A stretch of DNA of 64,000 nucleotides, taken from contig JBJTUF010000084.1 of the NCBI GenBank assembly GCA_046080565.1, positions 9,689-73,688 of the forward strand, given 5' to 3'. Shown here piece after piece: positions 37,508 to 46,197 of this stretch. Source of the stretch: Cuspidothrix sp046080565 (GTDB taxonomy: Bacteria > Cyanobacteriota > Cyanobacteriia > Cyanobacteriales > Nostocaceae). The notes under the pieces are model-generated. The model worked only from the letters and a program-made list of their open reading frames with translations, searched no databases and had not been told where the DNA came from. How positions within the stretch are numbered: position 1 is the first letter of the stretch; the number at the start of each line of letters is the position of its first letter. The translations under genes and the position numbers were made by a program.

Positions 37508-38821
37508 CTATTTTGTTAAGGCTAAGGTTTTGGCAGCAGCAAAATAAATTGATTGTTCACCACGTAATCTATCGCACAGTCTATTTTCGGGAAGTTCTAC
37601 ATCATCGTAGGTGAGAACTTGATCTTTGGGAATATCGCGCTTGAGGCGGCATCCTTCGGCTAGACCCATGGGTAAGAGGTTTTCTTGTTGAACTATGGGG
37701 GAATTTTCACATTGCCCGTATGTCATGTAATAACCAATACCATCTAGGATGTCTCCGGCTTGGAGGTTAATTTTGGCGGTGGCAACTACATCTACTACTG
37801 GCCCGGCGATGGGGGCAAGGACTGCATCATGGAAGAGGACAGCGCGAGCGACGGAGAGGGGAACTTCAAAATGGCAGAGGTGATAGGGGGTGTAGAAGCT
37901 GTAGAGGGGTCCTTCACCTAGTTTATAAAGGTTGAGATAGTGCCGTTGTTTGGGGTCTTCGTGGGTGGCAAAGACAAATACTCCTGGGCCTGGTTTAGTG
38001 CCGACAACGTAATCAACGATACCGCCTAATTCTTGGAGTTGGTCAATGTCATACATTTTGGTCATTTCATCTACATGACCTGTGTAGTCATAGCCTAACA
38101 TTCCCCGCTTGGCGACTTTCATGCCGGTGCCGTTGGCGACTATGGCTTGCTCGAAGGAAATTTTTGTACCGTCGGCAAAGCTTGTCACCATGGCGGGATT
38201 TTGTCCCCAGCGTTGGGCAAAACCTGCTTGGGTGGTGGGGTTGCGGTAGGGGTCTTGTAAACCTTTGATGTTGCCGCACAGGAGGGGTTTTAAACCGATG
38301 CTTTTGACGAAGCGGTAGAGGTTCATTTCTACTCCTGGTTGGTCGCCATCACAGGCGGTGAGGATGACTCCGGCGCGGTCTGCATGGACTTTGAGAATGG
38401 GGCCAATTGTTCCATCTAATTCTGCGTTCATGAGAATGACGTGCTTTTGATGAGCGATCGCACACATCACTAAATGAGCCGCGTATTCAATTGTCCCTGT
38501 AACTTCGATGATTGCATCTATACCTTCGGCTTGGCATAGTAACATGGCATCTTCGCTGATTGCATATTTGCCTTGATGAATGGCATCTTCTAAATCAGCT
38601 AAATTATCAACAACGTTAATTTCCTCAATTCCTGCTTCTAAATAAGCTCGTTTGGCTGTATCAATGTGACGGTTAGCAATAGCAACCAACTCCATTCCTG
38701 GTACAGAATTGATAATTTGATTGGCAATGCCTCGACCCATAAAACCAGCACCAATCATGGCTACTTTTACAGGTTTACCTAATACTGCCCGTGCTTCTAA
38801 AGCTTTATCTACAATGATCAT
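37508..38821 (-). CDS. NAD(P)-dependent oxidoreductase with SAF domain (homoserine dehydrogenase-like)
   Basis: A Rossmann domain with VAMIGAGFMGRGIANQ near residue 20 is followed by a catalytic region and a C-terminal SAF-type domain (LPMGLAEGCRLKRDIPKDQ). The frame is open from TTG 38860, but ATG 38821 (MIIVDKALEAR, 437 residues) lies 2 bp after the stop of rfbC and is preferred. Related proteins occur in polysaccharide clusters next to nucleotide-sugar genes. Here rfbC is directly upstream and rfbF further up, so oxidation or reduction of a sugar intermediate is likely. The exact reaction is unknown. Confidence 0.82.
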   Translation of the reverse strand: MIIVDKALEARAVLGKPVKVAMIGAGFMGRGIANQIINSVPGMELVAIANRHIDTAKRAYLEAGIEEINVVDNLADLEDAIHQGKYAISEDAMLLCQAEGIDAIIEVTGTIEYAAHLVMCAIAHQKHVILMNAELDGTIGPILKVHADRAGVILTACDGDQPGVEMNLYRFVKSIGLKPLLCGNIKGLQDPYRNPTTQAGFAQRWGQNPAMVTSFADGTKISFEQAIVANGTGMKVAKRGMLGYDYTGHVDEMTKMYDIDQLQELGGIVDYVVGTKPGPGVFVFATHEDPKQRHYLNLYKLGEGPLYSFYTPYHLCHFEVPLSVARAVLFHDAVLAPIAGPVVDVVATAKINLQAGDILDGIGYYMTYGQCENSPIVQQENLLPMGLAEGCRLKRDIPKDQVLTYDDVELPENRLCDRLRGEQSIYFAAAKTLALTK

Positions 38822-38823
38822 AA

Positions 38824-39369
38824 TTAAACTCCGATTAAAATAGATTCTAGTAAAGGCCAATTCCGATCTTTATCAGAAATTTCTGTCACACTCATCGGCC
38901 AAGAAATTTCTAACATCGGATCGTCATAGCGCAAACCCCGTTCATATCCTGGTGTGTAAAATTCACCCACTTGATAAACAACTTCTGCACCATCGGTTAA
39001 CGCTTGATAACCATGGGCAAACATTTCTGGTACATATAAAGCGCGACGATTTTGGGCAGTTAGTTCTACACCTATATGCGATAAATAAGTTGGAGATTCA
39101 GGACGCATATCAATAATTACGTCATAAATAGCTCCTTGAGTACAGCGAATTAATTTTGTTTCGGCTGCCGGTAAAGTTTGATAGTGCATTCCCCGCAATG
39201 TACCTTTTTGATGATTAAAAGATAGGTTACATTGGGCAACTGTTGGTTTTAAACCATGAGCTAAAAATTCATCGGCGCAGAAAGTCCGGGCAAAAAATCC
39301 GCGATGATCTGGCTTTTCTTCTAAGTCAATAATGAAAGCACCAGCAAGTTTAGTAGTGGTAAAAATCAT
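38824..39369 (-). CDS. rfbC: dTDP-4-dehydrorhamnose 3,5-epimerase family protein
   Basis: A 181-residue cupin-fold enzyme with DHRGFFARTFCADEF at the N-terminus, the catalytic-histidine motif LRGMHYQ (about 59-65), VIIDMRPESPTY (about 84-95) and VPEMFAHGYQAL. Length is normal. The family epimerises C3 and C5 of a 4-keto-6-deoxy sugar nucleotide. Because rfbF in the same cluster makes CDP-glucose, the true substrate may be a CDP-linked rather than dTDP-linked sugar. It is separated from the SAF oxidoreductase by 2 bp. Confidence 0.88.
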   Translation of the reverse strand: MIFTTTKLAGAFIIDLEEKPDHRGFFARTFCADEFLAHGLKPTVAQCNLSFNHQKGTLRGMHYQTLPAAETKLIRCTQGAIYDVIIDMRPESPTYLSHIGVELTAQNRRALYVPEMFAHGYQALTDGAEVVYQVGEFYTPGYERGLRYDDPMLEISWPMSVTEISDKDRNWPLLESILIGV

Positions 39370-39418
39370 GATTAATTATCCGATTTAGAATTGGTAATTG
39401 GGAGAAAGTTAGGATTTT

Positions 39419-40261
39419 CTAATTATTTACTCTCTGAGCATATTGCCTAGATAAATCAGGTTTAGGATTGGTATTATCCCAAAAATGATTACAAAGTTCT
39501 GGTTGTTTGCGAGAGGTATAACTGTAGGCAAAAAATAATGTTGATCTTTCTTCGCTGCGGAGAGTACCATGATGTAAAAGTCTTCTTGTATCAACAATTA
39601 TCACTGTACCCGCAGGACCTGGACAAGACTTCCAAACTGATTTGGGGACAATCTGATTTAGTGTTTCATCGTTTATTCCCCCTGAATTATTAATTTTAGA
39701 TTTAATCCGATAATAATTAGGATGATAGAAAGCAGTATGAGATAATGGAATATATTCAAAAGGTCCATGCTTTGTTTCTACATCATTTAGATAAACAATG
39801 ATTTTGATAAATTTTCTATCTTCTATATCTCTGTGCCAAAGTAATGTGGCAAACTGATCGTTACTAGCAAAATCTTTGCGTAAATGTACACCATGATAAG
39901 CAACAGGAAGACCAATATAATTTTCGATAATATTGACTAATCTTGTTTCTTTTCCCCAGTTAGAAAATTCCGGTAACTCTGTAACTGTGTAAATTTTGGG
40001 TGGATTTAGCAATGAATCATTATGGTTATCTTTTTGTAAACCTGGCAATAGATAATGGGCAGCATTAAGCATTGTGGTAGTAGAACTAAAACCTAAATCT
40101 GTGAGATTGGTAATATAAATACAATCTCGTTTGAGGGAATTCAGAATTAAGCGATCGCTTGCTGCTAATTCTGGTAAATTTTTCCGATGCTTAACTAATG
40201 CCTGGATATAATTTAATTCATAAGCGAGTGATGATGTTTTAGTTTTGATTGTATTGATCAT
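39419..40261 (-). CDS. Phytanoyl-CoA dioxygenase-like Fe(II)/2-oxoglutarate oxygenase, copy 1
   Basis: A 280-residue protein of the PhyH type. The HxD iron motif is WHRDIEDRKF, and LLHHGTLRSEERSTLFFAY supplies the distal histidine and the arginine that binds 2-oxoglutarate. GTG 40270 also opens the frame; ATG 40261 (MINTIKTKTSS) aligns with the start of its paralogue at 41549-42367. The shared block KSVWKSCPGPAGTVIIVDTR shows the two arose by duplication. Likely role: hydroxylation of a small molecule or sugar used by this locus; no substrate can be read. Confidence 0.8.
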   Translation of the reverse strand: MINTIKTKTSSLAYELNYIQALVKHRKNLPELAASDRLILNSLKRDCIYITNLTDLGFSSTTTMLNAAHYLLPGLQKDNHNDSLLNPPKIYTVTELPEFSNWGKETRLVNIIENYIGLPVAYHGVHLRKDFASNDQFATLLWHRDIEDRKFIKIIVYLNDVETKHGPFEYIPLSHTAFYHPNYYRIKSKINNSGGINDETLNQIVPKSVWKSCPGPAGTVIIVDTRRLLHHGTLRSEERSTLFFAYSYTSRKQPELCNHFWDNTNPKPDLSRQYAQRVNN

Positions 40262-40447
40262 GATATTCACACTCTTAATTAGTTATTTACACTTTGTAAG
40301 AATTCATAATTCAGAATATTTGGTAAGTATTCAGATATAGTAATCGTTCATACTCAAATCTCCAACTTGTCTTGTTTATTGTCTCCATAAATGCTTAATT
40401 AATCTGAGAAGTTGGGGATATTATCTCCTTATCTGAATTCTGACAAA

Positions 40448-41434
40448 TTAGTTATTCTTATTCCGGGTACTCCGCACTTGAGAAGTTCTACTTTCTATTG
40501 CTTCCTGTTGTGCTACTGCACTTTCTAAAACTGATGTACCCACCAACCCCAGATAAGGAATTAAAGTAGTGACAGCGATGATCGGCCATCTTTTTAAAGC
40601 ACCAAAGAAAACTCGCCAGTTATTGTCATAAAAATGCTGACGCACTAACTGATGACAAAAAGACTTAGAATAGCCAATGTCTATTAATTTGATATTCACT
40701 TGTGGCGAATAACTGTATTGCATTTTCAGTAATACTTTGGGTTTGAGCATCCAATGACTAGTCCCAAAAGCATTTTCTAAATAAGTCTCTTTACTGATTT
40801 TGACACTACCATAAAAGGCACAAAAACCTGTTAAATAAACTTGGTAGTCTAAATTTTTTACCCCATCTGGCCATTTTTTAAGCGCAGCCTGAGCTAATTC
40901 TGTTTTGTAAACTTCAGCAGACATTAACTGTACACCAGAACGATTTTCTTGGATACATTTTTCAAATACTGCTTGACCATTAATTTCAGTTTTTCCCGTG
41001 GCATTGTGATAACAGCGCTCATATAATAACTCACCTGTTACTTCATGACGACAGGAAAAATTTAAAATTAGTAGTGATAAATCAGGCTCTTGTGTCAAAG
41101 TTTTGACAATATAATCTATGGCTTGATCACCAATTCTATCATCATCGCTAATTGTCCATACATACTTTGTTCTTGCTGCATTAATGCAGTAAGCAATATT
41201 TCTCATCACTCCAATATTTTCAGGATTTCTATTGTTGTGAAAAGTGATATTTGGTAAGAGTGATTGCCATTTAGTAATTATTTGTTGGGTATGGTCTCCA
41301 GAACAGTTATCAGAAACAATGATTTCACATTCTGACTCAAAATCTTTAATGGCTTTTGCTAACCAATCAAGTTGTTTATCTAGTAATCCTGCACGATTAT
41401 AGGTGGGAATAGCAATGGTAAGTAATTTATTCAT
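40448..41434 (-). CDS. GT2 family glycosyltransferase
   Basis: A 328-residue GT-A enzyme with KLLTIAIPTYNRAGLLDKQL at the start, EIIVSDNCSGDHTQ, and the metal-binding SDDDRIGDQ near residue 100. A hydrophobic C-terminal stretch (WPIIAVTTLIPYLGLVG) may sit at the membrane. It stands between the two paralogous oxygenase genes, so the oxygenase duplication spans this gene. Donor and acceptor unknown. Confidence 0.87.
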   Translation of the reverse strand: MNKLLTIAIPTYNRAGLLDKQLDWLAKAIKDFESECEIIVSDNCSGDHTQQIITKWQSLLPNITFHNNRNPENIGVMRNIAYCINAARTKYVWTISDDDRIGDQAIDYIVKTLTQEPDLSLLILNFSCRHEVTGELLYERCYHNATGKTEINGQAVFEKCIQENRSGVQLMSAEVYKTELAQAALKKWPDGVKNLDYQVYLTGFCAFYGSVKISKETYLENAFGTSHWMLKPKVLLKMQYSYSPQVNIKLIDIGYSKSFCHQLVRQHFYDNNWRVFFGALKRWPIIAVTTLIPYLGLVGTSVLESAVAQQEAIESRTSQVRSTRNKNN

Positions 41435-41468
41435 GTTTGTATATTCATCCTCAAATCTCAGCTTGATT

Positions 41469-41513
41469 GTTTGTAGTCAGGACTTTAGTCCTGCTCATTC
41501 TTATGTTGAGCAA
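41469..41513. repeat. 45-bp repeat, inverted partner of 46030-46074
   Basis: On the complementary strand this reads TTGCTCAACATAAGAATGAG, continuing with AGGACTAAAGTCCT and CTACAAAC. It matches 46030-46074 at 43 of 45 positions in the opposite orientation. The pair flanks the oxygenase copy 2, SDR, lhgO and rfbF genes. Confidence 0.75.
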
Positions 41514-41548
41514 TAAATTGCTCATTACGAACTAGGATTTTTCTCTTA

Positions 41549-42367
41549 TTAATTAAGTTCTGGGGAAAGGTCTGCTTTAGGAAAAGTATCATCCCAATAT
41601 TGTGTACAAAGTCCTGGACGTTTGGGAGGATTAGCGGTATAGGCAAAAAATAAAGTTGATCTTTCTTTTGTTCTCACAGTTCCATGATGTAAAAGCCGAT
41701 TTGTATCAGCAATAATTACCGTACCTGCTGGACCAGTGCAAGATTTCCACACAGATTTGGGGACAATTTGATTAAAACTTTCATCATCAAGACCTTGATT
41801 ATAAATTTTATGGTAAAGACGATAAAAATTTACTCCTGAAGTAAATGCTGATGGCGCATATTGAAATGGTCCCTGTTCTTTATCTACATCATTTAAGTAG
41901 ATGATAATTTTGACAATGCGGCGGTCTTCGGAATCTCGATGCCACATCATGGTTTTGAATTGATTTTTATTAATAAAATCTTTGCGGATTTGTACACCAT
42001 GATAAGCAACAGGAAGACCTATATAATTTTCGAGAATGTTTAAAAGTCTCGATTCCTTACCCCAATCTAAAAACTCATTTAGGTGTGTAACATTAAAAAT
42101 TTCTGGATGATTTTGTCCTAAAGACTCATAATTATCTTTGCCCATTTTTGGCAGAAAAATATTAGCAGCTTTAAGTAATTCTGAAGTGGAAGGTAATCCT
42201 AATTCATCTAAACTGGTAATACAAACACCATCTCTTTTTAGAGATTCAGCAATTATCTTGTCTTTGCCTTCTAAAATGGGTAAATAATTTTGATGTTGCC
42301 AAAGTTTGAGATGATATTCTAATTCTTCTTTCAAGACAGAGATTTTTTCAGTTATATTGTTCAGCAT
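41549..42367 (-). CDS. Phytanoyl-CoA dioxygenase-like Fe(II)/2-oxoglutarate oxygenase, copy 2
   Basis: Paralogue of the gene at 39419-40261. The iron site reads MMWHRDSEDRRI and the distal block LLHHGTVRTKERSTLFFAY. TTG 42421 opens the frame with 18 extra residues; ATG 42367 (MLNNITEKISVLKEEL) aligns with the start of copy 1 and is preferred, giving 272 residues. It lies between the SDR epimerase and GT2 genes. The family uses O2 and 2-oxoglutarate, unexpected in a pathway active in micro-oxic heterocysts. It might act early, or in vegetative cells. Confidence 0.8.
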   Translation of the reverse strand: MLNNITEKISVLKEELEYHLKLWQHQNYLPILEGKDKIIAESLKRDGVCITSLDELGLPSTSELLKAANIFLPKMGKDNYESLGQNHPEIFNVTHLNEFLDWGKESRLLNILENYIGLPVAYHGVQIRKDFINKNQFKTMMWHRDSEDRRIVKIIIYLNDVDKEQGPFQYAPSAFTSGVNFYRLYHKIYNQGLDDESFNQIVPKSVWKSCTGPAGTVIIADTNRLLHHGTVRTKERSTLFFAYTANPPKRPGLCTQYWDDTFPKADLSPELN

Positions 42368-42487
42368 AATTAATATTGAGGCGGTAATAGATATATAGAG
42401 ATCACCAAAAAAATTACTCAATTTTGTTGAATGTGTAGTGAGGATTTCAATTCTTAAATGAGGAATACATTCCTCACTACCAATTTT

Positions 42488-43516
42488 TTACTGTTTATTC
42501 CAGAAAAAATCTTGATCAATTTGTTCTGTACGAATCAGATATTCTAATTGTTTCAAGCGGGTGAAGCCTCTAAACAAGAAGGTATCTTCAGTCATGTCAA
42601 TTTGTTTGAATAAACTAAATAGTTGTTCAGCCCCTAATTGAGCATTCCAATCACACTTAAATCCTGGTAAAGTTGTATTGATTTTTTCAAAGGATACGCG
42701 ATAGCTACGATTATCTGAACCATTATTACCAAAAGATAATTTACAACCAGGAAAAATATCGGCCACAATTTCTGCTATTTCTTTGACTCGATAGTTATTC
42801 GCAGTATCACCCACGTTAAAGATTTGATTGTGAATGACATCTCTAGGTGCTTCTAATGCACAAACAATGGCTTTGCAAATATCTAAGGCGTGAACTAATG
42901 GCCGCCAAGGTGTACCATCACTGGTCATTTTAATTTCTTTGGTTGTCCAAGCTAACCCGGCTAAGTTATTTAAAACAATATCAAATCGCATTCTAGGAGA
43001 AGCACCAAAAGCTGTGGCATTTCTCATAAATGTAGGCGAGAAATCATCATCAGCTAATGGTTGAACATCTCTTTCTACTAAGGTTTTACATTCAGCATAA
43101 GCTGTTTGGGGATTTATAGGAGATTCTTCTGTGACATCGCCTTCACTAGCAACACCATAAACACTACAGGAGGACATATAAACAAAGCGACGAACCCCCA
43201 TTGTTTTTGCTAAATTGGCTAGACGAACTGAACCTAAATGATTAATATCATAGGTAATATTCGGTGATAATTGTCCTGTGGGATCGTTAGATAATTCTGC
43301 CATGTGAACTATTGCATCCACACCTTCTAAGTCTTCAGGATTGATATGACGAATATCTTTATTCAGGGTTTTAGCTGTTAATTGTGTGCCGTTATATAGC
43401 CAACCAACTTTATAAAATCCTGTATCCACGCCAATAACTTCATGGCCTCTTTGCATTAATAATGGAGGCAATAAAGAACCAAGATAACCTTCTGTGCCGG
43501 TGACTAATATTTTCAT
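42488..43516 (-). CDS. NAD-dependent epimerase/dehydratase (extended SDR)
   Basis: A 342-residue extended short-chain dehydrogenase. The NAD-binding motif is VTGTEGYLGSLLPP (5-18), and the catalytic pair is Ser in MSSCSVYG with YAECK (YxxxK). Such enzymes change the 4-position or dehydrate nucleotide sugars. In this cluster it may work on the CDP-glucose made by RfbF, as no separate CDP-glucose 4,6-dehydratase is present in the window. Whether it is a dehydratase or an epimerase cannot be decided here. Confidence 0.85.
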   Translation of the reverse strand: MKILVTGTEGYLGSLLPPLLMQRGHEVIGVDTGFYKVGWLYNGTQLTAKTLNKDIRHINPEDLEGVDAIVHMAELSNDPTGQLSPNITYDINHLGSVRLANLAKTMGVRRFVYMSSCSVYGVASEGDVTEESPINPQTAYAECKTLVERDVQPLADDDFSPTFMRNATAFGASPRMRFDIVLNNLAGLAWTTKEIKMTSDGTPWRPLVHALDICKAIVCALEAPRDVIHNQIFNVGDTANNYRVKEIAEIVADIFPGCKLSFGNNGSDNRSYRVSFEKINTTLPGFKCDWNAQLGAEQLFSLFKQIDMTEDTFLFRGFTRLKQLEYLIRTEQIDQDFFWNKQ

Positions 43517-43637
43517 GATTTTTAAAATTTTTGATGTGGGAAATTAACTTGTTTGTTGAAGAGTCGGTAGAGAAGAAAGCTACTAGAATAATTAAACGCT
43601 GATGAACGCAGATGAACACAGATAGAAGATGATTCTT

Positions 43638-44849
43638 TTACACTACTAAACTGTGTAAATGTGTTGGTTCTGGGATTTTGGCGACAATAGCTTTACCAAT
43701 TTCTAAGGAAGATGTTGCTGCTGGTGATGGTGCATTACAAACATGAATAGAGTTTTCTCCTTCAATGATTAAAAAATCATCTACTAAAGCACCGTTATTC
43801 ATCAGTGCTTGGGCGCGAACTCCTGCATGGGTGGGAATTATATCTTGTGCTTGGACTTCGGGAATTAATGTTTGCAGACTTTTGACAAAGGCGGCTTTAC
43901 TAAAGGAACGAATTATTTCTTTAATGCCTTCGTCTGCGTGTTTGGCTGCTAGTTTCCAAAAGCCAGGATAGGTAATCACTTCGGCAAAATCTCTCAAGTC
44001 AAAATCGGTTTTTTTGTAACCTTCTCTTTTTAAACTTAAAACTGCATTTGGCCCAGCATGAACTGTATTATCAATCATGCGGGTGAAATGAACGCCGAGA
44101 AATGGGAAATCTGGGTTAGGAACTGGATAAATGAGAGTTTTGACCAGATAACGTTTTTCGGGGGTGAGTTCGTAATATTCACCACGAAAGGGAACGATTT
44201 TCGCTGCTGGGTTAGCCTTACCTAATTTTGCAATGCGATCGCTATGTAATCCGGCACAATTGATCACAAATCGAGTTTCAAAACTGCCATTGTTAGTTTC
44301 TAATACCTGATTTTGACCACTACGACGAATTTGCAAAACTTGGGTATTAAGGCGTAAATCTCCCCCTTGGGTGCGAATTATTTCGGCGTATTTTAAACAA
44401 ACTTGTTTGTAATTAACTATCCCTGTATTGAATACCCGAATTCCCACCACACAACTCACATGAGGTTCAATTTCTTTTACTTCTTCGGGACTAATTCTTT
44501 TAACAGGAATGCCGTTTTCTAAACCCCTTGTGTAAAGATTTTCTAGCCGTGGTAATTCTTGTTCATTAGTGGCAACAATAACTTTACCACAAATGTCATG
44601 CTCAATATTATTTTTTTTGCAAAATTCGACCATGGAACGGCTACCATCACGGCAGAATTTAGCTTTAAAACTTCCTGGTTTATAGTAAATACCAGAATGA
44701 ATGACACCGCTATTATTACCAGTTTGATGAAATGCCCATTGATTCTCTTTTTCTAAGACTAAAATATTCGCATCTGGATATCGTTCTCCCAGTGCCATGG
44801 CGGTAGAAAGTCCAACTATGCCACCACCAATAATTGCAAAGTCATACAT
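43638..44849 (-). CDS. lhgO: FAD-dependent L-2-hydroxyglutarate oxidase-like protein
   Basis: A 403-residue flavoprotein of the DAO family. The FAD motif is FAIIGGGIVGLSTAMAL (4-20), followed by NNSGVIHSGIYY, a hallmark of LhgO. The C-terminus has PTHAGVRAQ and INNGALVDDF-type flavin-contact blocks. LhgO oxidises L-2-hydroxyglutarate to 2-oxoglutarate in the membrane fraction. Its place among sugar genes is unusual, but two 2-oxoglutarate oxygenases lie downstream. Another 2-hydroxy acid could be the real substrate. Confidence 0.84.
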   Translation of the reverse strand: MYDFAIIGGGIVGLSTAMALGERYPDANILVLEKENQWAFHQTGNNSGVIHSGIYYKPGSFKAKFCRDGSRSMVEFCKKNNIEHDICGKVIVATNEQELPRLENLYTRGLENGIPVKRISPEEVKEIEPHVSCVVGIRVFNTGIVNYKQVCLKYAEIIRTQGGDLRLNTQVLQIRRSGQNQVLETNNGSFETRFVINCAGLHSDRIAKLGKANPAAKIVPFRGEYYELTPEKRYLVKTLIYPVPNPDFPFLGVHFTRMIDNTVHAGPNAVLSLKREGYKKTDFDLRDFAEVITYPGFWKLAAKHADEGIKEIIRSFSKAAFVKSLQTLIPEVQAQDIIPTHAGVRAQALMNNGALVDDFLIIEGENSIHVCNAPSPAATSSLEIGKAIVAKIPEPTHLHSLVV

Positions 44850-44985
44850 TGTTAATCTTTCCCCAATCCAATATCTAAAATTGCTACAGTAAGATATAAA
44901 TCAACGATTGAAAAGTTTTAAAAAGGTGGTAAAATCTACCTTTTTAATTTTCAATTTTTAAGGTTTAATTCCGCCCTCTGCGGTA

Positions 44986-45759
44986 TTACCAAACTTGCCA
45001 AGGTGCTTTACCATCTTGCCAAAGTTTCTCTAGATAGTTTCTGTCTCTTAATGTGTCCATGGGTTGCCAAAAACCATCATGTTTATAAGCAGATAATTCT
45101 TCTAAATCAGCTAACTTTTCTAATGGTTCTTTCTCCCATACAGTGGAACTATCCGTAATGAAATCAATTACTTGTGGTTCTAGAACAAAATAACCACCAT
45201 TAATCCAAGCACCATCACCTTCAGGTTTTTCTTTAAAGCTGGTAATTTTTGTTTGTTCGTATCCTAAAGAAATTGCCCCAAATCTTCCTGCTGGTTGTAC
45301 TGCACTGAGTGTTGCTAATGTGTTTTGTTGTTTATGAAATTTAATTAATTCTGTAATATTGATATTACTGACACCATCACCATAGGTAAAGCAAAAAGTT
45401 TCATTACCAATATGTTCACGCACTTGTTTTAAACGTCCCCCAGTCATGGTATTATCACCTGTATTTACTAAGGTAACTCGCCAAGGTTCTGCATATCCAG
45501 AATGGACATTCATTTGATTAAATCGCATATCAAATGTCACGTCTGACATATGTAAGAAATAATTAGCAAAGTATTCTTTAATAATGTACCCTTTGTAACC
45601 GCAACAAATGATAAAATCATTGATACCATGAGCAGAATAAATCTTCATAATATGCCAGAGAATTGGCTTACCACCAACCTCTACCATGGGTTTGGGTCTA
45701 ATACTGGTTTCCTCACTTAATCTTGTACCTAAACCACCGGCTAAAATTACTGCTTTCAT
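44986..45759 (-). CDS. rfbF: Glucose-1-phosphate cytidylyltransferase
   Basis: A 257-residue nucleotidyltransferase with KAVILAGGLGTRLSEE and RPKPMVEVGGKPILWH at the N-terminus, typical for RfbF rather than RfbA. Length is normal (about 257). It makes CDP-glucose from glucose-1-phosphate and CTP. It is the first gene of the leftward cluster. An AAGG ribosome site at 45767-45770 lies 7 bases before the ATG. The promoter for the cluster should lie in 45760-46197. Confidence 0.9.
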   Translation of the reverse strand: MKAVILAGGLGTRLSEETSIRPKPMVEVGGKPILWHIMKIYSAHGINDFIICCGYKGYIIKEYFANYFLHMSDVTFDMRFNQMNVHSGYAEPWRVTLVNTGDNTMTGGRLKQVREHIGNETFCFTYGDGVSNINITELIKFHKQQNTLATLSAVQPAGRFGAISLGYEQTKITSFKEKPEGDGAWINGGYFVLEPQVIDFITDSSTVWEKEPLEKLADLEELSAYKHDGFWQPMDTLRDRNYLEKLWQDGKAPWQVW

Positions 45760-46029
45760 ATAATGACCTTATAGATTATCAGGTGTGTGCTAATATCTAG
45801 ACAATGAAGAGAATGCACCATGATATCTAAGTTATTGAATGATGATTTTTTCTCAATGCTTACGGTAGATAATCATAATCTAACCCCAATTTTTTCTAAA
45901 AGGATGAAGAAAAAGTAAATTAAGATATTTTATCTGTAAAATATTGATAAATAAAGGCAGAAGGTAGGAGGTAGTTTTTGTAAGTAAGTGAGTATAATTA
46001 AATATAAAATCAAATCCTAGTTCAATTGA

Positions 46030-46074
46030 TTGCTCAACACAAGGATGAGCAGGACTAAAGTCCTGACTACAAAC
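46030..46074. repeat. 45-bp repeat, inverted partner of 41469-41513
   Basis: It starts TTGCTCAACACAAGGATGAG and ends CTGACTACAAAC, with an internal palindrome AGGACTAAAGTCCT. Two mismatches separate it from the complement of 41469-41513. Confidence 0.75.
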
Positions 46075-46122
46075 TTTAATTTATTTCTACCTAGCTAGTT
46101 AACAATTATTTCTATAATAAAA

Positions 46123-46142
46123 AGACGTTCCCTGGAACGTCT
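46123..46142. repeat. Perfect palindrome AGACGTTCC-CT-GGAACGTCT
   Basis: A 9-bp stem with a 2-base loop lies 56 bp after the kinase-TPR gene. It may stop transcription of the triad operon. No T-run follows, so a dispersed palindrome is also possible. Confidence 0.55.
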
Positions 46143-46197
46143 CTACATGATTATTTCTAATTATTTTACTCTTACCAGTCAACCGTCAACCATAACC

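Larger units (their letters stand above)
45760..46197. promoter_or_regulatory. 438-bp region upstream of the polysaccharide cluster, no gene seen
   Basis: It lies between the kinase stop and the rfbF start, so it holds the likely promoter of the cluster in its left half. The right half holds repeats: a 45-bp copy at 46030-46074 and a perfect palindrome at 46123-46142. No consensus regulator site was recognised by eye. Confidence 0.45.
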
